DNA from: Candidatus Binatia bacterium
Lineage (GTDB): Bacteria; Desulfobacterota; Binatia; HRBIN30
Length of the DNA stretch: 64,000 nt
Assembly (NCBI GenBank): GCA_937925685.1
Contig: CALAMI010000015.1
Span: 296,911-360,910 of the forward strand
Reading direction: 5' to 3'
The position numbers were made by a program, and so were the translations under genes. Under the pieces are notes generated by a model, which ran no database searches, had not been told where the DNA came from, and worked only from the letters and a program-made list of their open reading frames with translations. Positions 18,566 to 28,867 of this stretch are shown here, piece after piece (position 1 is the first letter of the stretch; each line of letters opens with the position of its first letter).

Positions 18566-19075
18566 TCATTGTTCCCGAGCCGGGCCCTTGCCAGACGAAC
18601 CGACTCGTCCACTACGCAGAGACTGCCACACCAGCACCGCCACACCGATCGAGATGAACGAATCGGCAACGTTGAAGGCGGGCCAATAGTAATCGCGCCA
18701 ATGGAGAGAAACGAAGTCCGTCACAGCCCCCTCGCGGGCTCGATCGATGAGGTTGCCAACAGCCCCTCCCAAAATGCTGCCCACAGCGAACAGCACTGCC
18801 CGTTCGTGGGCGTCGGTTCGGCGCACCACTTGCCACAACAGGACGATGGCCAAAAGCGAAGCTCCCAGAAAGAACGGCAGGCGCCACCACCGCTCAGCTC
18901 GCGCGAGGAAGCCAAATGCCCCTCCTGTATTCTTCACGTGGGTAAGCTCGGCAAAGCCAGGAATGACCTCGATGACCGAGTACAAGGGAATCCACGCCAC
19001 CACCATCCATTTGGTGATCTGGTCAGCACAAACAATGGCGGCGGCGAGCCCTAAGACAAAACCATATTTACCCAT
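18566..19075 (-). CDS. lspA: Lipoprotein signal peptidase (signal peptidase II)
   Basis: A membrane aspartyl protease that cleaves signal peptides of lipidated prolipoproteins. Four hydrophobic segments and the conserved blocks [28 protein letters not shown] and AFNVADSFI are present; the catalytic pair is the Asp of VTDF and the Asp of NVADS. The length is 169 residues. Its ATG overlaps the end of ileS by 8 nt; ileS-lspA is a common gene pair. The C-terminal tail is short and basic. Confidence 0.96.
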   Translation of the reverse strand: MGKYGFVLGLAAAIVCADQITKWMVVAWIPLYSVIEVIPGFAELTHVKNTGGAFGFLARAERWWRLPFFLGASLLAIVLLWQVVRRTDAHERAVLFAVGSILGGAVGNLIDRAREGAVTDFVSLHWRDYYWPAFNVADSFISIGVAVLVWQSLRSGRVGSSGKGPAREQ

Positions 19076-21881
19076 GGCTGAAAGCCTCTACTACTTCCAC
19101 ACAGCGGCGACATAATCCCGGGTGGGTAGCGCTACACCCCACCGACTCGCTGTAGTTCCAGCAACGCTGGCACTTCTCTCCACGCGCTGGTTCCACGGCG
19201 ATGCGGAGCTCGGGCATCAGCGGGCTTGCCGCCTCAGGTGGGAGCGACTCATCCCACTCCACCTGCGAGACGATAAACACGGTCGGAAGCTCGTTCAGGT
19301 ACTCGCCAAGCAACGACCCGATACCTCCGGTCGCATACAAGCGCACCAGCGCATCGAGGGAATGTCCAATGCGGTCCGCCTGTCGTGCTTCTTCCAACGC
19401 TTTGGTAACCGCAGCACGTACCTCAAAAAGCTTCTCCCACCGGGCAAACAACGCATCGTCTCGCGGCAAGTCATCGCGAAAGTCGAGCAAGAACACGCTG
19501 TCCACGGAACGCCCCGGCACATAACGCAACACCTCTTCCGCGGTAAACGAGAGGATCGGGGCCATCAAGCGCACCATCGTGTCGAGCAGCTCGTAAAGCA
19601 CCGTTTGCGCCGCCCGCCGGGGGTACGAGCCAGCAGCAGCCGTGTACAGACGGTCCTTCACGATATCCAGATACAAAGCACTCAAATCCACGGCGCAGAA
19701 GTTCACCATCTGGTGCACGACCAAATGAAACTGAAACAGCTCGTACGCACGCCGGACACGCTGGTTGAACTCGGCGGCACGGTGAAGCATCCAACGGTCT
19801 AGCTCGGGTAGGTTTTCGACAGACACCCGGTGACGAGCCGGATCGAAGTCGTACAGATTGCCGAGCAAAAACCGGCACGTGTTGCGAATCTTCCGATACG
19901 ACTCCAACAGCGGAGCGATCAACCCTTTGGAGAAGGAGACATCGGCGGTGTAATCCACCGAGGCAAACAACATGCGCAAGACCTCGGCACCATGTTGTCG
20001 AATGATTTCTTCTGGCGACACGACGTTGCCAAGCGACTTGGACATTTTCTTGGCTGCTTCATCCAAGATCAGCCCGTGCGTCAGAACAGCACGGTACGGG
20101 GCGGCACCTCGTGTAGCTACCGCAGTCAACAGCGAAACTTGAAACCAGCCCCGGTGTTGATCCACCGCCTCGACATAGAGGTCCGCAGGCCACTTGAGTT
20201 CGTCTCGCTCCTCCAGCACCGCCACATGAGAGACCCCCGCATCGAACCAGACGTCGAGAATGTTCTGATCTTTCTCGAACTCGCTCCCCCCACAGCGACA
20301 ACGCGTTCCCTGGGGCACGAGCCTGGCCGTGGGTAGTTCGTACCAAGCGTCCGAACCATGCTCGGCAAACACCTGTTCCACGTGGCGGATCGTCGCGGGA
20401 TCGAAGACGAACTCGCCACACTGAACACACCGGAAAGCCGGAATGGGTACCCCCCAGGCACGCTGGCGCGAAAGACACCAATCGGGACGGTGCTCCACCA
20501 TGTTGTAAATCCTGTCGTGTCCCCAAGGGGGGATCCACATCACGCCGTTGATTTGCTGCAACGCACGTTCGCGCAACCGCGCATGATCGACGCGGAAAAA
20601 CCACTGCTCCGTAGCCCGAAAAATGAGTGGCTGCTTGCACCGCCAACAGTGCGGATACGAGTGGCGCAGTTGCTCTCCCTTCAGCAAGTGCTGCTTTTGC
20701 TCGAGCAACCGGACAATATCGTCGTTTGCCTCAAATACAAGGCGACCTGCAAACACCCCCGCCTCGTCGGTGAAGCGTCCCGCTCCATCGACCGGAGTGA
20801 GCACTGGCAAGCCATATTTTTGGCCGACGGCAAAGTCCTCGTAACCGTGCCCGGGAGCGGTGTGCACGCAACCAGTACCGGCGTCGGCCGTGACGTGCGA
20901 CTCGAACACCAGGCGCACGGCCCGATCGAGGAACGGGTGTTGAAAAACATCTCTCCCATCGAGAGGCTTCAAGTCCACGGGAATGCGGGCGGCGGCAGTT
21001 CGACCGAGTTCGGCAAGAAAGGCATCAGCCAATCGTTCAGCCACGATGTATAGATCTCCGCCAACATCCAACGCCACGTATTCAAGGTGTGGGTTCAGAC
21101 ACACGGCGAGGTTTGCTGGCAAGGTCCACGGAGTCGTCGTCCAAATCACCACGAACAAGCGACGCACCCGCTCTGCCAAGACCGCCCGGTCCTCTTCTCG
21201 CCTAGCTAGTGCAGCGGCATCTTCTGCAGAGCCTACGAACGGAAAACGCACATAAATGGACGGGGACACGTGGTCCTTGTACTCGACCTCTGCTTCGGCC
21301 AAGGCCGTGCCACAAACCGTGCACCAATGCACTGGCCGCAACCCCCGGTAAATGTATCCACCTTCAACTAGCTCCCGGAATACGCGGACGATTTGGGCTT
21401 CGTACTTCGGCGACATGGTCAAGTAAGGCCGCTCCCAGTCGCCCAGCACGCCCAAGCGCTTGAACTCCGCGCGCTGGATGTTCACGAACTTCTCCGCGTA
21501 AGCGCGACAGCGTTGACGAATTTCGAGCTGACCGAGTGCGCGTGCCCCCGAGCCAAGTTCTCGGATCACCTGATGCTCGATCGGCATGCCATGACAGTCC
21601 CATCCCGGGACAAACGGCACCCGGTATCCAGCCATCAGCTTGGACTTGAGCACCATGTCTTTGATGATCTTGTTTAACGCTGTACCCAGGTGGACGTGCC
21701 CGTTGGCGTAAGGTGGACCGTCATGGAGGACGTACAGTGGCCGCCCTGCGGTCGCCTCTATCAACCGTTCGTACAAGCGCTTCTCTTGCCACTCCTGCAC
21801 CCACGCCGGTTCGCGCTCGGGCAGGTTAGCGCGCATGGGAAAGTCTGTTTTAGGTAAGTTCAGGGTCTCTTTGTAATCCAT
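19068..21881 (-). CDS. ileS: Isoleucyl-tRNA synthetase
   Basis: A class I synthetase charging tRNA-Ile, with editing of Val. The HIGH-type motif is [10 protein letters not shown] (from residue 61), KMSKS lies around residue 610 ([11 protein letters not shown]), and the CP1 editing domain contains [10 protein letters not shown] and [18 protein letters not shown]-terminal zinc finger (CQRC...CRRC) is present. At 937 residues it matches the bacterial type with that finger (mupirocin-sensitive class by general architecture; not a tested property). It precedes lspA with an 8-nt overlap. Confidence 0.97.
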   Translation of the reverse strand: MDYKETLNLPKTDFPMRANLPEREPAWVQEWQEKRLYERLIEATAGRPLYVLHDGPPYANGHVHLGTALNKIIKDMVLKSKLMAGYRVPFVPGWDCHGMPIEHQVIRELGSGARALGQLEIRQRCRAYAEKFVNIQRAEFKRLGVLGDWERPYLTMSPKYEAQIVRVFRELVEGGYIYRGLRPVHWCTVCGTALAEAEVEYKDHVSPSIYVRFPFVGSAEDAAALARREEDRAVLAERVRRLFVVIWTTTPWTLPANLAVCLNPHLEYVALDVGGDLYIVAERLADAFLAELGRTAAARIPVDLKPLDGRDVFQHPFLDRAVRLVFESHVTADAGTGCVHTAPGHGYEDFAVGQKYGLPVLTPVDGAGRFTDEAGVFAGRLVFEANDDIVRLLEQKQHLLKGEQLRHSYPHCWRCKQPLIFRATEQWFFRVDHARLRERALQQINGVMWIPPWGHDRIYNMVEHRPDWCLSRQRAWGVPIPAFRCVQCGEFVFDPATIRHVEQVFAEHGSDAWYELPTARLVPQGTRCRCGGSEFEKDQNILDVWFDAGVSHVAVLEERDELKWPADLYVEAVDQHRGWFQVSLLTAVATRGAAPYRAVLTHGLILDEAAKKMSKSLGNVVSPEEIIRQHGAEVLRMLFASVDYTADVSFSKGLIAPLLESYRKIRNTCRFLLGNLYDFDPARHRVSVENLPELDRWMLHRAAEFNQRVRRAYELFQFHLVVHQMVNFCAVDLSALYLDIVKDRLYTAAAGSYPRRAAQTVLYELLDTMVRLMAPILSFTAEEVLRYVPGRSVDSVFLLDFRDDLPRDDALFARWEKLFEVRAAVTKALEEARQADRIGHSLDALVRLYATGGIGSLLGEYLNELPTVFIVSQVEWDESLPPEAASPLMPELRIAVEPARGEKCQRCWNYSESVGCSATHPGLCRRCVEVVEAFSHG

Positions 21882-22078
21882 TCAAGCCTCTCGCCGTTTA
21901 GGGATAACGGCAAAAAACCTAAGGGCCGGCTTCTAGCAGCGTTAGTCCGGCGATTTCAAACAAACCCTTAGCCGGGCGTCGAAAGCCCCCTCGGCGCTGA
22001 TCCCGAGTCATGGTGTGACCGGCTGCTCGTACCACCAACAGTTTTTCGGTTTGCCGACCTCGACCGCATCTTGATCTT

Positions 22079-23188
22079 GTGTGTCCTGGCCTTTTCCTGG
22101 TACTACCACGCCGCGTGCGCGAACATCATCTGGTAGCTCTGGAAGAAGCGGTCGCCCTTGCTTTTGGCCGCAAAACCCTGATCAACGCGCGCCAGTCGCT
22201 CGCTGGCGACGCCTCGACCCGCAGCTACGAACGCATCTACCTCTCTGGCCCCGGTGCACCTGCCACCGTGGTGGTGATGTGGCTTCGCGACCGTGGGCTC
22301 TCCATTTCCTCGGACGAGCTCGCCGTGCTCCCTGACGACTTGAAGGAGCTTCCCTACGTCAACGTGTACCGTTTCTTTCGGCAGATCGGCGTCGACGTTC
22401 CCGAGATTTTCGCCGACTGTTCCTCCCACGGTTTCCTCCTCCTCGAGGACGTCGGCGACTTGAGCCTGTGGGAGGCTGTGTCCAACCCCAGCTCGGACGC
22501 GGAGCCGATGACCTGGTTTCGCCGTGCCATCGACCAGCTTGTCGCTTTACAGCTACGGGGTCACACTAGCCAAAACCCTGACTGTATCGCTTTCCAGCAA
22601 CACTTTGATGCCCGGTTGTACCTTTGGGAATGTCATCATTTTTTGGAATGGGGCTTGGAGCGGCGAACTGGGCGGGCATTGCCCCCCTCGGAGCGGCAGG
22701 CGTTGGAGGAAGAATTTCAAATGCTGGTAGCTCGACTCGATAGCCAGGCACGCTTCCTCGCCCATCGCGACTACCACGCCTGGAACTTGTTCGTCCAACC
22801 ACCGGCCCGCCTGCGCGTAATTGACTTCCAGGACGCCCTGCTTGCCGCCCCAGCTTACGACCTGGCAACACTGCTGGGCGATCGAGATACACCTTCCCTC
22901 ATCGCGCCCCCACGCGAGCAGGCCTTAATCCAATACTACCTCCAACGTTGGCACGACGAGGGTGGGCCTGTACTCGACCCGACAGAGTTCACTCAAACCT
23001 ACCGACTTTGCGCGCTCCAAAAAGCTCTCAAAGTGGTAGGGCGCTTCCGTTACTTGGCCGAGGAAAAACAAAAGCCCCAATACTTGCGCTACATCCCTGG
23101 AACTTTGCAGCAAATTCGCCGGCTGTTGCCCGGCTTCCCGGAATTCCGCACCCTGGCCCATGTGATGCGGCGCGAGTTCCCCGAGTGA
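22079..23188 (+). CDS. amgK: Sugar kinase AmgK (N-acetylmuramate/N-acetylglucosamine kinase)
   Basis: Member of the aminoglycoside phosphotransferase (choline kinase-like) family. The N-terminal nucleotide-site block GDASTRSYERI, the catalytic loop HRDYHAWNLFV (about residue 230) and metal-binding IDFQDALLAAPAYDLATLL match AmgK. Known role: it phosphorylates anomeric OH of MurNAc/GlcNAc in the peptidoglycan recycling bypass found in Gram-negatives that lack MurQ. murU follows 3 nt downstream, which strongly supports this role. The start is uncertain: GTG 22079 has no ribosome-binding site, and GTG 22115 would give the usual N-terminal length. Confidence 0.88.
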   Translation: MCPGLFLVLPRRVREHHLVALEEAVALAFGRKTLINARQSLAGDASTRSYERIYLSGPGAPATVVVMWLRDRGLSISSDELAVLPDDLKELPYVNVYRFFRQIGVDVPEIFADCSSHGFLLLEDVGDLSLWEAVSNPSSDAEPMTWFRRAIDQLVALQLRGHTSQNPDCIAFQQHFDARLYLWECHHFLEWGLERRTGRALPPSERQALEEEFQMLVARLDSQARFLAHRDYHAWNLFVQPPARLRVIDFQDALLAAPAYDLATLLGDRDTPSLIAPPREQALIQYYLQRWHDEGGPVLDPTEFTQTYRLCALQKALKVVGRFRYLAEEKQKPQYLRYIPGTLQQIRRLLPGFPEFRTLAHVMRREFPE

Positions 23189-23191
23189 CTT

Positions 23192-23926
23192 ATGCGCGCG
23201 ATGATTCTCGCCGCTGGCCTTGGGACACGCCTTCGTCCCCTGACCGAGACAACGCCCAAGCCCCTGTTACCAGTGGCCGGTCGTCCCTTGGTCGCATACG
23301 CGCTGGATTTAGTAGCTCGAGCCGGCATCCGCGAGGTTGTACTCAACGTTCATTACCTCGCGGAGCAAATCCGTGCTGCACTCGGAACCGGCGACGCCTT
23401 CGGTGTGAAGATTTCCTACTCGGTAGAACAACAACTCCTCGATACTGGCGGAGGCATCGCTGCTGCTCGGCAGTTTCTCGAAGGAGACTCTTTCGCCGTC
23501 GTCAACGCCGACGTTTACATCGAGGGGGACTTGCGCGAGCTCCTTTCCTTCCACCGGAAAAAAGGCGCGCTGATGTCACTCTGGGTACGGCCGGACCCCG
23601 ACGCCGCCCGCAAAGACGATGTTCGAGCCGATTCCACGGGGCGCGTGCACGCGATCCTCGGTCATACAACGGCCCCCCTTTTCGCAAATCACTTGCCGCG
23701 TTACTTTTATGCCAGTGTCATGGTCTGCAGCCCAGAAATCTTCGAGTTTTTACCGTTGGGGGTGTATAGCCTGACCCGCGACGTCCTGCCCCGTATTCTT
23801 GCTGCCGGTAAACCCGTATTTGCCCTAGAGCACAAGGGGTACTGGCGGGTTCTCGATACTCACGAAGATTTCCAAGCGGGCTGCCGCGAAATCGCAGTAC
23901 GTCGCGGTCTAATATCGCCATCTTGA
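23192..23926 (+). CDS. murU: N-acetylmuramate-1-phosphate uridylyltransferase MurU
   Basis: A nucleotidyltransferase that converts MurNAc-1-phosphate to UDP-MurNAc, following AmgK. The sugar-nucleotide signature MILAAGLGTRLRPLTETTPKPLL starts at residue 4, and the metal-ligand Asp lies in AVVNADVYIEG. Its 244 residues fit MurU rather than the longer GlmU or RfbA. It is translationally linked to amgK (3-nt gap). An alternative is another sugar-1-phosphate nucleotidyltransferase, but the gene pair is diagnostic. Confidence 0.88.
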   Translation: MRAMILAAGLGTRLRPLTETTPKPLLPVAGRPLVAYALDLVARAGIREVVLNVHYLAEQIRAALGTGDAFGVKISYSVEQQLLDTGGGIAAARQFLEGDSFAVVNADVYIEGDLRELLSFHRKKGALMSLWVRPDPDAARKDDVRADSTGRVHAILGHTTAPLFANHLPRYFYASVMVCSPEIFEFLPLGVYSLTRDVLPRILAAGKPVFALEHKGYWRVLDTHEDFQAGCREIAVRRGLISPS

Positions 23927-23983
23927 CAGGCGAGAGGACCAGGCCGAACTTTTGCATAGCCTCTGCCTTAGCGGCGAGAATGC

Positions 23984-25327
23984 ATGGGCATAACGATTGT
24001 TCAAAAAAGCAACCTCAACGAGCGCAAACGGAAGGCCAAGGTAGCCTTGGTCTTAGCTGGGGGTGCGGTTACCGGTGGCGGCTTCAAGCTGGGTGGACTG
24101 AAGGCGCTCGACGATTTTCTTGTCAACCGGAAGACCACGGACTTTGACACTTACGTCGGCCTTAGTGCAGGGGCTATGCTTTCCGCCCCACTGGCTGCTG
24201 GAGTCAGCCCAGCAGAAATGATTCGGAGTCTGACCGGCGAATCGGAACAGTTTAGCCCACTCGGGGCATGGGATTTCTACTATCCAAACCTCCGAGAATT
24301 CCTCAGTAAGCCTGTCCAGTTCGCTTTCGACGTGGCGTGCTACTTACCGAATCTCGTTGCGGATGTGCTAACGTCCTTGCCCGGCCTGAGGGCAGAGCTC
24401 GAGGGGCGCCTGGCAGAAGCATGGCAGCGACCTTCGGTGCGCAACCTTGAGGCAGTGCTCGAACCTCTGGGAGCCGTATTGGCCAAGCAGAAAAGTTTGC
24501 CTTCGCCCCTGGATTACTTGCCGTCGGGACTTTTCGATAACAGCCCGATCGAGCGGTACTTGCGCCGCAACTTCGAAGCCGCCGGGGTGCCCAACGATTT
24601 CGTGGGTCTCTACCGGCGTACCGGCAAAGAGCTGTACATCAGCGCCATGAACCTCGACACTGCGGAAAGGGTAGTGTTCGGTCACAATGAAGACACTTCG
24701 CTTACGGTTTCGGAAGCTGTGCAAGCCTCCACGGCTCTGCCAGGATTTTACAAGCCGGCCCGGATTCGTGGCGTGGACTATGTAGACGGGGGTGTGCGCC
24801 GCACGGCAAACATCGATGTCGCCATCGAGCATGGGGCCGATTTGGTGATCTGTTACAACCCCTTTCGCCCCTTCAATAATCGGGTGCGGCGGATTCGGGA
24901 AAACGGCTCCTACCGCCTCGAGGGCAAGCCCCTGGCTGACATGGGGTTGTTTACGGTGATCAACCAGGTCTTCCGCACCCTCCTACACTCCCGTCTGCAG
25001 TATGGACTCCGCCAATACCAAGACGACCCGAACTTTCGCGGCGACATCGTCGTGATTGAGCCCCCGGAGACGGATCTTCACTTCTTCGAATTGAGCGCGT
25101 TGGCATTTTGGCAGCGTGTGGCAGCAGCGAACCATGGGTACATTTCGGTCAGCGAGTCGATCGAGCATAATTACGATCTGATCAAGCAAATTCTTGCAAG
25201 TTACGGAATTTCGATGACCCGCAAACAGGTGCGCGCCGGGGTGGAGCGCATCCGGGAAGCGGGTGAAGAAGAATCTTCCGCGGTGCTCACTGAGGAATCA
25301 CCCCGCAGGCAACTGCATGTAGCGTGA
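23984..25327 (+). CDS. Patatin-like phospholipase family protein
   Basis: A predicted serine lipase/acyl hydrolase with the Ser-Asp dyad. The oxyanion-hole glycines are in LAGGAVTGGGFKLGGL (about residues 25-39), the nucleophile is Ser61 in GLSAGA, and the catalytic Asp is in YVDGGVRRT (about residue 267). There is no signal peptide, so it is probably cytosolic or peripheral. Its 447 residues make it longer than minimal patatins; a C-terminal helical region of about 120 residues carries no recognised motif. The physiological lipid is unknown. It follows murU by 57 nt but has no functional link visible. Confidence 0.85.
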   Translation: MGITIVQKSNLNERKRKAKVALVLAGGAVTGGGFKLGGLKALDDFLVNRKTTDFDTYVGLSAGAMLSAPLAAGVSPAEMIRSLTGESEQFSPLGAWDFYYPNLREFLSKPVQFAFDVACYLPNLVADVLTSLPGLRAELEGRLAEAWQRPSVRNLEAVLEPLGAVLAKQKSLPSPLDYLPSGLFDNSPIERYLRRNFEAAGVPNDFVGLYRRTGKELYISAMNLDTAERVVFGHNEDTSLTVSEAVQASTALPGFYKPARIRGVDYVDGGVRRTANIDVAIEHGADLVICYNPFRPFNNRVRRIRENGSYRLEGKPLADMGLFTVINQVFRTLLHSRLQYGLRQYQDDPNFRGDIVVIEPPETDLHFFELSALAFWQRVAAANHGYISVSESIEHNYDLIKQILASYGISMTRKQVRAGVERIREAGEEESSAVLTEESPRRQLHVA

Positions 25328-25752
25328 GGGCACAGCTTGCCCAGTTTAGAAACGTTTTCCTCGTCGTTCCCAGCGGTACCGCTCCATGCGCCTACCTGGG
25401 ACGAGGATACCCTGGCGTTCGCCTCGACCGCTTTCAGATTCCCGTTAGCGCGCAGAAGAGGCAGAGTCCTGGCGCGGATGTCCCCCGAAGCGCTGCACCC
25501 TGGCCTATCGCTATCAAGCCCCTAGGTCTCTTGCGGTCTCTGTCACCCCATTCGCAGTTGTTGCCGTGTGCCCGCATTCCTTTGGCGGCGCAATAGCTTC
25601 ACCGCCACCGGTGAGCCGTTAGCGCCAGCAACCGTCAGGCCATGGTAGAGGCGTCCGATCGAGGGCGCCCCTACCCGGTAAGCCTGGCGCGCAGTGCATG
25701 GTGTTGTGACCACGAAGGAAAGGCCCTCGCCACCAACGAGGGGACGCTTTTT
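25328..25752. other. Intergenic region after the patatin gene
   Basis: About 425 nt with no supported gene on either strand. It ends in a hairpin (CCCTCG 25724-25729, CGAGGG 25737-25742) with TTTTTT at 25748-25753 on the plus strand, a plausible but imperfect terminator between the convergent transcription units. Confidence 0.4.
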
Positions 25753-25753
25753 T
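25724..25753 (+). terminator. Possible terminator between convergent units
   Basis: Stem CCCTCG/CGAGGG with a 7-nt loop, then GACGC and six T residues. The T run is 5 nt from the stem, so efficiency is doubtful. Read on the minus strand the same stem is followed by CCTTTCC. Confidence 0.4.
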
Positions 25754-25884
25754 CACCCGACAAAAAACTTCACTGCCAAAACGATCAACGCCGGAAGGAC
25801 GATCAGGAACAAAAGGATTCGAACAACGACCGTTAGCCCCGAGGGACTTTGTGGCGCTGGGGTTTCGTTCTTCCTAACGGTCAT
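25753..25884 (-). CDS. Small single-pass membrane protein (43 aa)
   Basis: A short frame starting ATG 25884 inside the last codons of the upstream gene (overlap of 11 nt with the gene ending at 25874) and ending TGA at 25753. Residues 1-16 are polar (MTVRKNETPAPQSPSG) and residues about 17-42 form one hydrophobic helix (VVVRILLFLIVLPALIVLAV) ending KFFVG. The overlap, the clean hydrophobic profile and the hairpin just after the stop support a real gene in an operon with the PH-like protein. No family is recognised. It is too short for most gene callers. Confidence 0.5.
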   Translation of the reverse strand: MTVRKNETPAPQSPSGLTVVVRILLFLIVLPALIVLAVKFFVG

Positions 25885-26230
25885 CCGCATCCCCCGTTTG
25901 GCGGTCGGCTAAACGTTCCCGCAGAAAGCCGATAATCCGCTCGAATGCTGGCGCGGATTCTGACGAGTACGTAAGGGTGAGGACCCGGGTGCTGCCGCCT
26001 TCTGAGAACTCCACTTGCAAGAGATTGGCACTCGGGTTGGGTACAGTCCGGAGACCCACTACGCTCGTCAGGGGAAACCGCTCGACCTTGCCCCATCGAC
26101 GTATGATGGCAGCTTTAGCCGTCACTAATTCATCTTCGGTCAGTGCAACCCCTAACCCAAAGCCTTCTGCCGTTGCACGGATGGCAGAGGAGTCAACGTG
26201 CTCCAGTAAAAAGTTCAAATGCTTCGACAT
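25874..26230 (-). CDS. Small hypothetical protein, possible bacterial PH-like domain
   Basis: A 118-residue protein without signal peptide or membrane helix. The alternation WGKVERFPLTSVVGLRTVP, LLQVEFSEGG and RVLTLTYSSE followed by a C-terminal helix (AFERIIGFLRERL) resembles small bacterial PH-domain proteins (strands plus a capping helix); this is by pattern only. ATG 26230 is preferred over the longer frame to 26350 because AAGGGAG lies 6 nt upstream. It overlaps the small membrane protein gene. Function unknown. Confidence 0.65.
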   Translation of the reverse strand: MSKHLNFLLEHVDSSAIRATAEGFGLGVALTEDELVTAKAAIIRRWGKVERFPLTSVVGLRTVPNPSANLLQVEFSEGGSTRVLTLTYSSESAPAFERIIGFLRERLADRQTGDADDR

Positions 26231-26365
26231 GGAAACTCCCTTCGCTTTCCAAGAAATCCAGAATCGAGGGCGAAGCTCGAGCCCGAAGCGGAAGGTGCAT
26301 CTCACCCTCACGGTAGAGACGCGCAGAGCCGTGGCTCCGAGCTTCGCCAAACGCTGGTCAGAGAA

Positions 26366-26734
26366 TCACGACAGGGACCTTGTGTCCGCAGCGTCTTCGG
26401 GTCTGGAGCGGGGCAGCGCTGTCCGCAACAAGAGCCGCACCAGGTTGAACCCGGCCCCAGCAATCCGCAAACGCTCGATCCTTTGATCGCGGACCTCGGG
26501 CTGGCTCTCGCTCGCCGCGCGGATCCAACGGCAGAACCGGACCGCGCCCATTTCCGGGAGCCGCACCACCTCTCGGCCTTCCGGCGCCCTGGGGCCCCAA
26601 ACGAGGTCATGTTCGGCCAGTGGGGAAATTCGCTCGCTTTGGGGGTAAATTGGCTGCACGCTCGCAGCCGAAGGTTTCGGGACGGCGATGTTGCCAACGA
26701 GGCACACCAAGGCAAGAACGATGCGTAAGGCCAT
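26366..26734 (-). CDS. Possible small exported protein
   Basis: A 122-residue frame with a convincing signal peptide (MALRIVLALVCLVGNIAV, cleavage near PSAA-SV) followed by a charged region ending in RIERLRIAGAGFNLVRLLL. No domain is recognised and the ribosome-binding site is weak. Two other frames are also open here, so coding status is uncertain, but this frame has the most protein-like composition. It lies 135 nt upstream of the PH-like gene on the same strand. Confidence 0.4.
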   Translation of the reverse strand: MALRIVLALVCLVGNIAVPKPSAASVQPIYPQSERISPLAEHDLVWGPRAPEGREVVRLPEMGAVRFCRWIRAASESQPEVRDQRIERLRIAGAGFNLVRLLLRTALPRSRPEDAADTRSLS

Positions 26735-27640
26735 TTCCCAGCCGGATGGTTACCTAGCCGAAGGCGAAAGTTCAGCAAGGGGAGCTTCCTCGAGAAGCCA
26801 AGCATGCGGGACAGCGAGTTTGCGGCCGCTCAGGATTTCCGCCCGAGCAAAGCTTCTCCTTCCCGCGGCCAACTTTCCCTATGCGCATACGGGTGGAGAC
26901 CCAAATGCGCCCATCATCCCCGCGTCATTGTGACACCGTGAGCCAACGATGCTCGCCCCGGCCGTGCGTCTCCTCTTAACCAACCACCAGGGACACGGAC
27001 GTTAACGCCAGTTGTACTACTACCCGGCGCTCTCAGCCTGGCCTCTTCGCAGGACCACTCAGAGGGCATCGAACTGCCGGGAGGCAAACTCGTGTTTTCC
27101 CAAGCCACCAAACACCAAAAGCGCGTCTCGTCGCCCTCCCGAAGCTTACGCCTTAGCCCCTCGCGCACAAGCTAGCGGCAAACAGCCTATGACCAGGGTG
27201 AACTAAGCCCGCTGGCTTACCCTCCAGTGCTCCCGAAGATGTACCACCAGCTCTAAGCCGCCCGGGAGATTCAGGTTTCCGCAGCAAGGCCCTATCTTGC
27301 CGCCCTGGCAAGAATTAGCGGTTTATGCTGCTGCGTTCGTTGTTGACAATCAGAGCCCGAGTGCGCACGGGCAGCCGTGTCTTCCGTGCCACGCAACTCA
27401 CCGTCAACGGCGGCTTCGCTTCGTCTAGGGGACCCCTCGTACCCTCGCACGGTTGAGCTGTCAGCGTTCATGACAAGCTAGCACCGAGGCCGGGGGGCGG
27501 CGCCGGGAGCTGCGCCCAGGCAGCTTCCACCTATGCGGCTTACAGGAGCCACCGACGCAAAAGCGAACTTTTCCATCCGCCCTCCCTCACCCGGCTCCAG
27601 AAACGCAAAGCCCGCTCGCAACAGAACACGACTCGGTATC
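26735..27640. other. Intergenic region without supported genes
   Basis: About 900 nt. No frame with motifs or a ribosome-binding site was found. It contains a perfect short inverted repeat (TCTTGCC...GGCAAGA, near 27295-27313) without a T tract. No RNA gene was recognised. Confidence 0.45.
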
Positions 27641-28780
27641 TCACACCCGCTCGATGATCGTGGCGATGCCCATGCCCATACCGATGCACATCGTCACCAA
27701 CCCGAAGCGCTTATTTTGGCGCTCGAGTTCGTCCAGGACGGTCCCGATAAGCATGGCTCCGGTTGCGCCCAGCGGGTGCCCCAAGGCAATTGCACCGCCG
27801 TTCACGTTGACCTTATCGGGGTCCATTCCCGTTTCGCGCATGACGCAAAGCGGCACAGAGGCAAATGCCTCGTTGATCTCGATGAGATCGATATCGTCGA
27901 TCTTCATGCCGGCTTTGGTCAACACCTTTTTCGTAGCCGGAATTGGGCCCGTCAGCATGAGGATTGGATCCGACCCTACGATCATTTGCTCGACAATGCG
28001 CGCGCGGGGGCGAAGCCCGAGCTCCTTTGCCTTTTTCTCCGAGGCAATGAGGACGGCGGCTGCGCCGTCCACGATACCACTGGAGTTCCCTGCGGTAATC
28101 TTTCCACCGGGTTTGAAGCTCGGCTGCAGCGCCATCAGCCCTTCCAGAGTCGACTGCGGGCGCACATGCTCATCCGTATCGAACAGGCGCGACTCGCCAT
28201 TTTGGTTGACTGGGACCGGCACGATGCTCTTTTTGAACCTCCCCTCTTGGATGGCCCGCCAAGCCTTTTGCTGGCTCCCCAGGGCAAACTCATCGAGTTC
28301 TTCGCGGCTCAGATTCCATTTGTCCGCAACCAACTCGGCCGACAATCCCTGCGGGATGAGATTGTATTTGTCGAGAAGCGAAGATGGTAGCGGCCCCATG
28401 TCCGACCCCATAGGCACACGCGTCATACTTTCCACCCCGCCGGCCACGACCAGGTTCTGGGCTCCAGAACGCACAGACATGGCAGCGAAGTTCACGGCTT
28501 GCTGCCCAGAACCGCAAAAGCGGTTGAGGGTCACTGCTGGGATCTCGACCGGCCAGCCCGCAGCCAGTACGGCCCCACGCGCGATGTTCGTTCCTTGCTC
28601 GCCTGTTTCTGTCACGCAGCCAACGACGACATCCTCGACGTAGGCGGGATCGAGCTGATTTCGCTCCGCGATCGCACGCAGCGGAACACACAGAAGGTCG
28701 ATCGGATGTACTTCGGCCAAACTTCCTTTACGTCTCCCCCGCGGGGTACGACACGCATCAATGATCAAGGCTTCGTTCAT
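27641..28780 (-). CDS. Acetyl-CoA C-acyltransferase (thiolase)
   Basis: Catalyses thiolytic cleavage or Claisen condensation of acyl-CoA. The nucleophile is Cys89 in NRFCGSGQQA, the second active-site block is NVNGGAIALGHPLGATGA (His), and the third is MCIGMGMGIA (Cys). It is 379 residues long. ATG 28780 was chosen because GGAGGATT lies 11 nt before it and inside the longer GTG 28798 form. It could act in fatty-acid beta-oxidation (FadA-like) or acetoacetyl-CoA formation; the closely related CoA-transferase at 32031 and the etfBA genes at 63 kb are compatible with acyl-CoA degradation, but no FadB partner is adjacent. Confidence 0.93.
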   Translation of the reverse strand: MNEALIIDACRTPRGRRKGSLAEVHPIDLLCVPLRAIAERNQLDPAYVEDVVVGCVTETGEQGTNIARGAVLAAGWPVEIPAVTLNRFCGSGQQAVNFAAMSVRSGAQNLVVAGGVESMTRVPMGSDMGPLPSSLLDKYNLIPQGLSAELVADKWNLSREELDEFALGSQQKAWRAIQEGRFKKSIVPVPVNQNGESRLFDTDEHVRPQSTLEGLMALQPSFKPGGKITAGNSSGIVDGAAAVLIASEKKAKELGLRPRARIVEQMIVGSDPILMLTGPIPATKKVLTKAGMKIDDIDLIEINEAFASVPLCVMRETGMDPDKVNVNGGAIALGHPLGATGAMLIGTVLDELERQNKRFGLVTMCIGMGMGIATIIERV

Positions 28781-28867
28781 GAAAGCAGAATCCTCCACAG
28801 AAAAGGGCTTTCTTTGCCTGCTGCCAGGCGGACATCATCGAGTCAAGGAAGGGGCGACCACCGCAAA

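Noticed and set aside
21882-21920. Terminator-like hairpin GCCGTT...AACGGC with a run of A
   Set aside because: On the ileS strand the T run precedes rather than follows the stem, so it cannot terminate; on the plus strand it is followed by A, not T.
25800-25830. tRNA T-arm-like sequence (GTTCGAATCC on the minus strand)
   Set aside because: No acceptor, D or anticodon stems around it; the bases belong to the small membrane-protein gene.
27533-28643. Long plus-strand open frames opposite the thiolase gene
   Set aside because: They are antisense shadows; the thiolase on the minus strand has all catalytic motifs and a ribosome-binding site.
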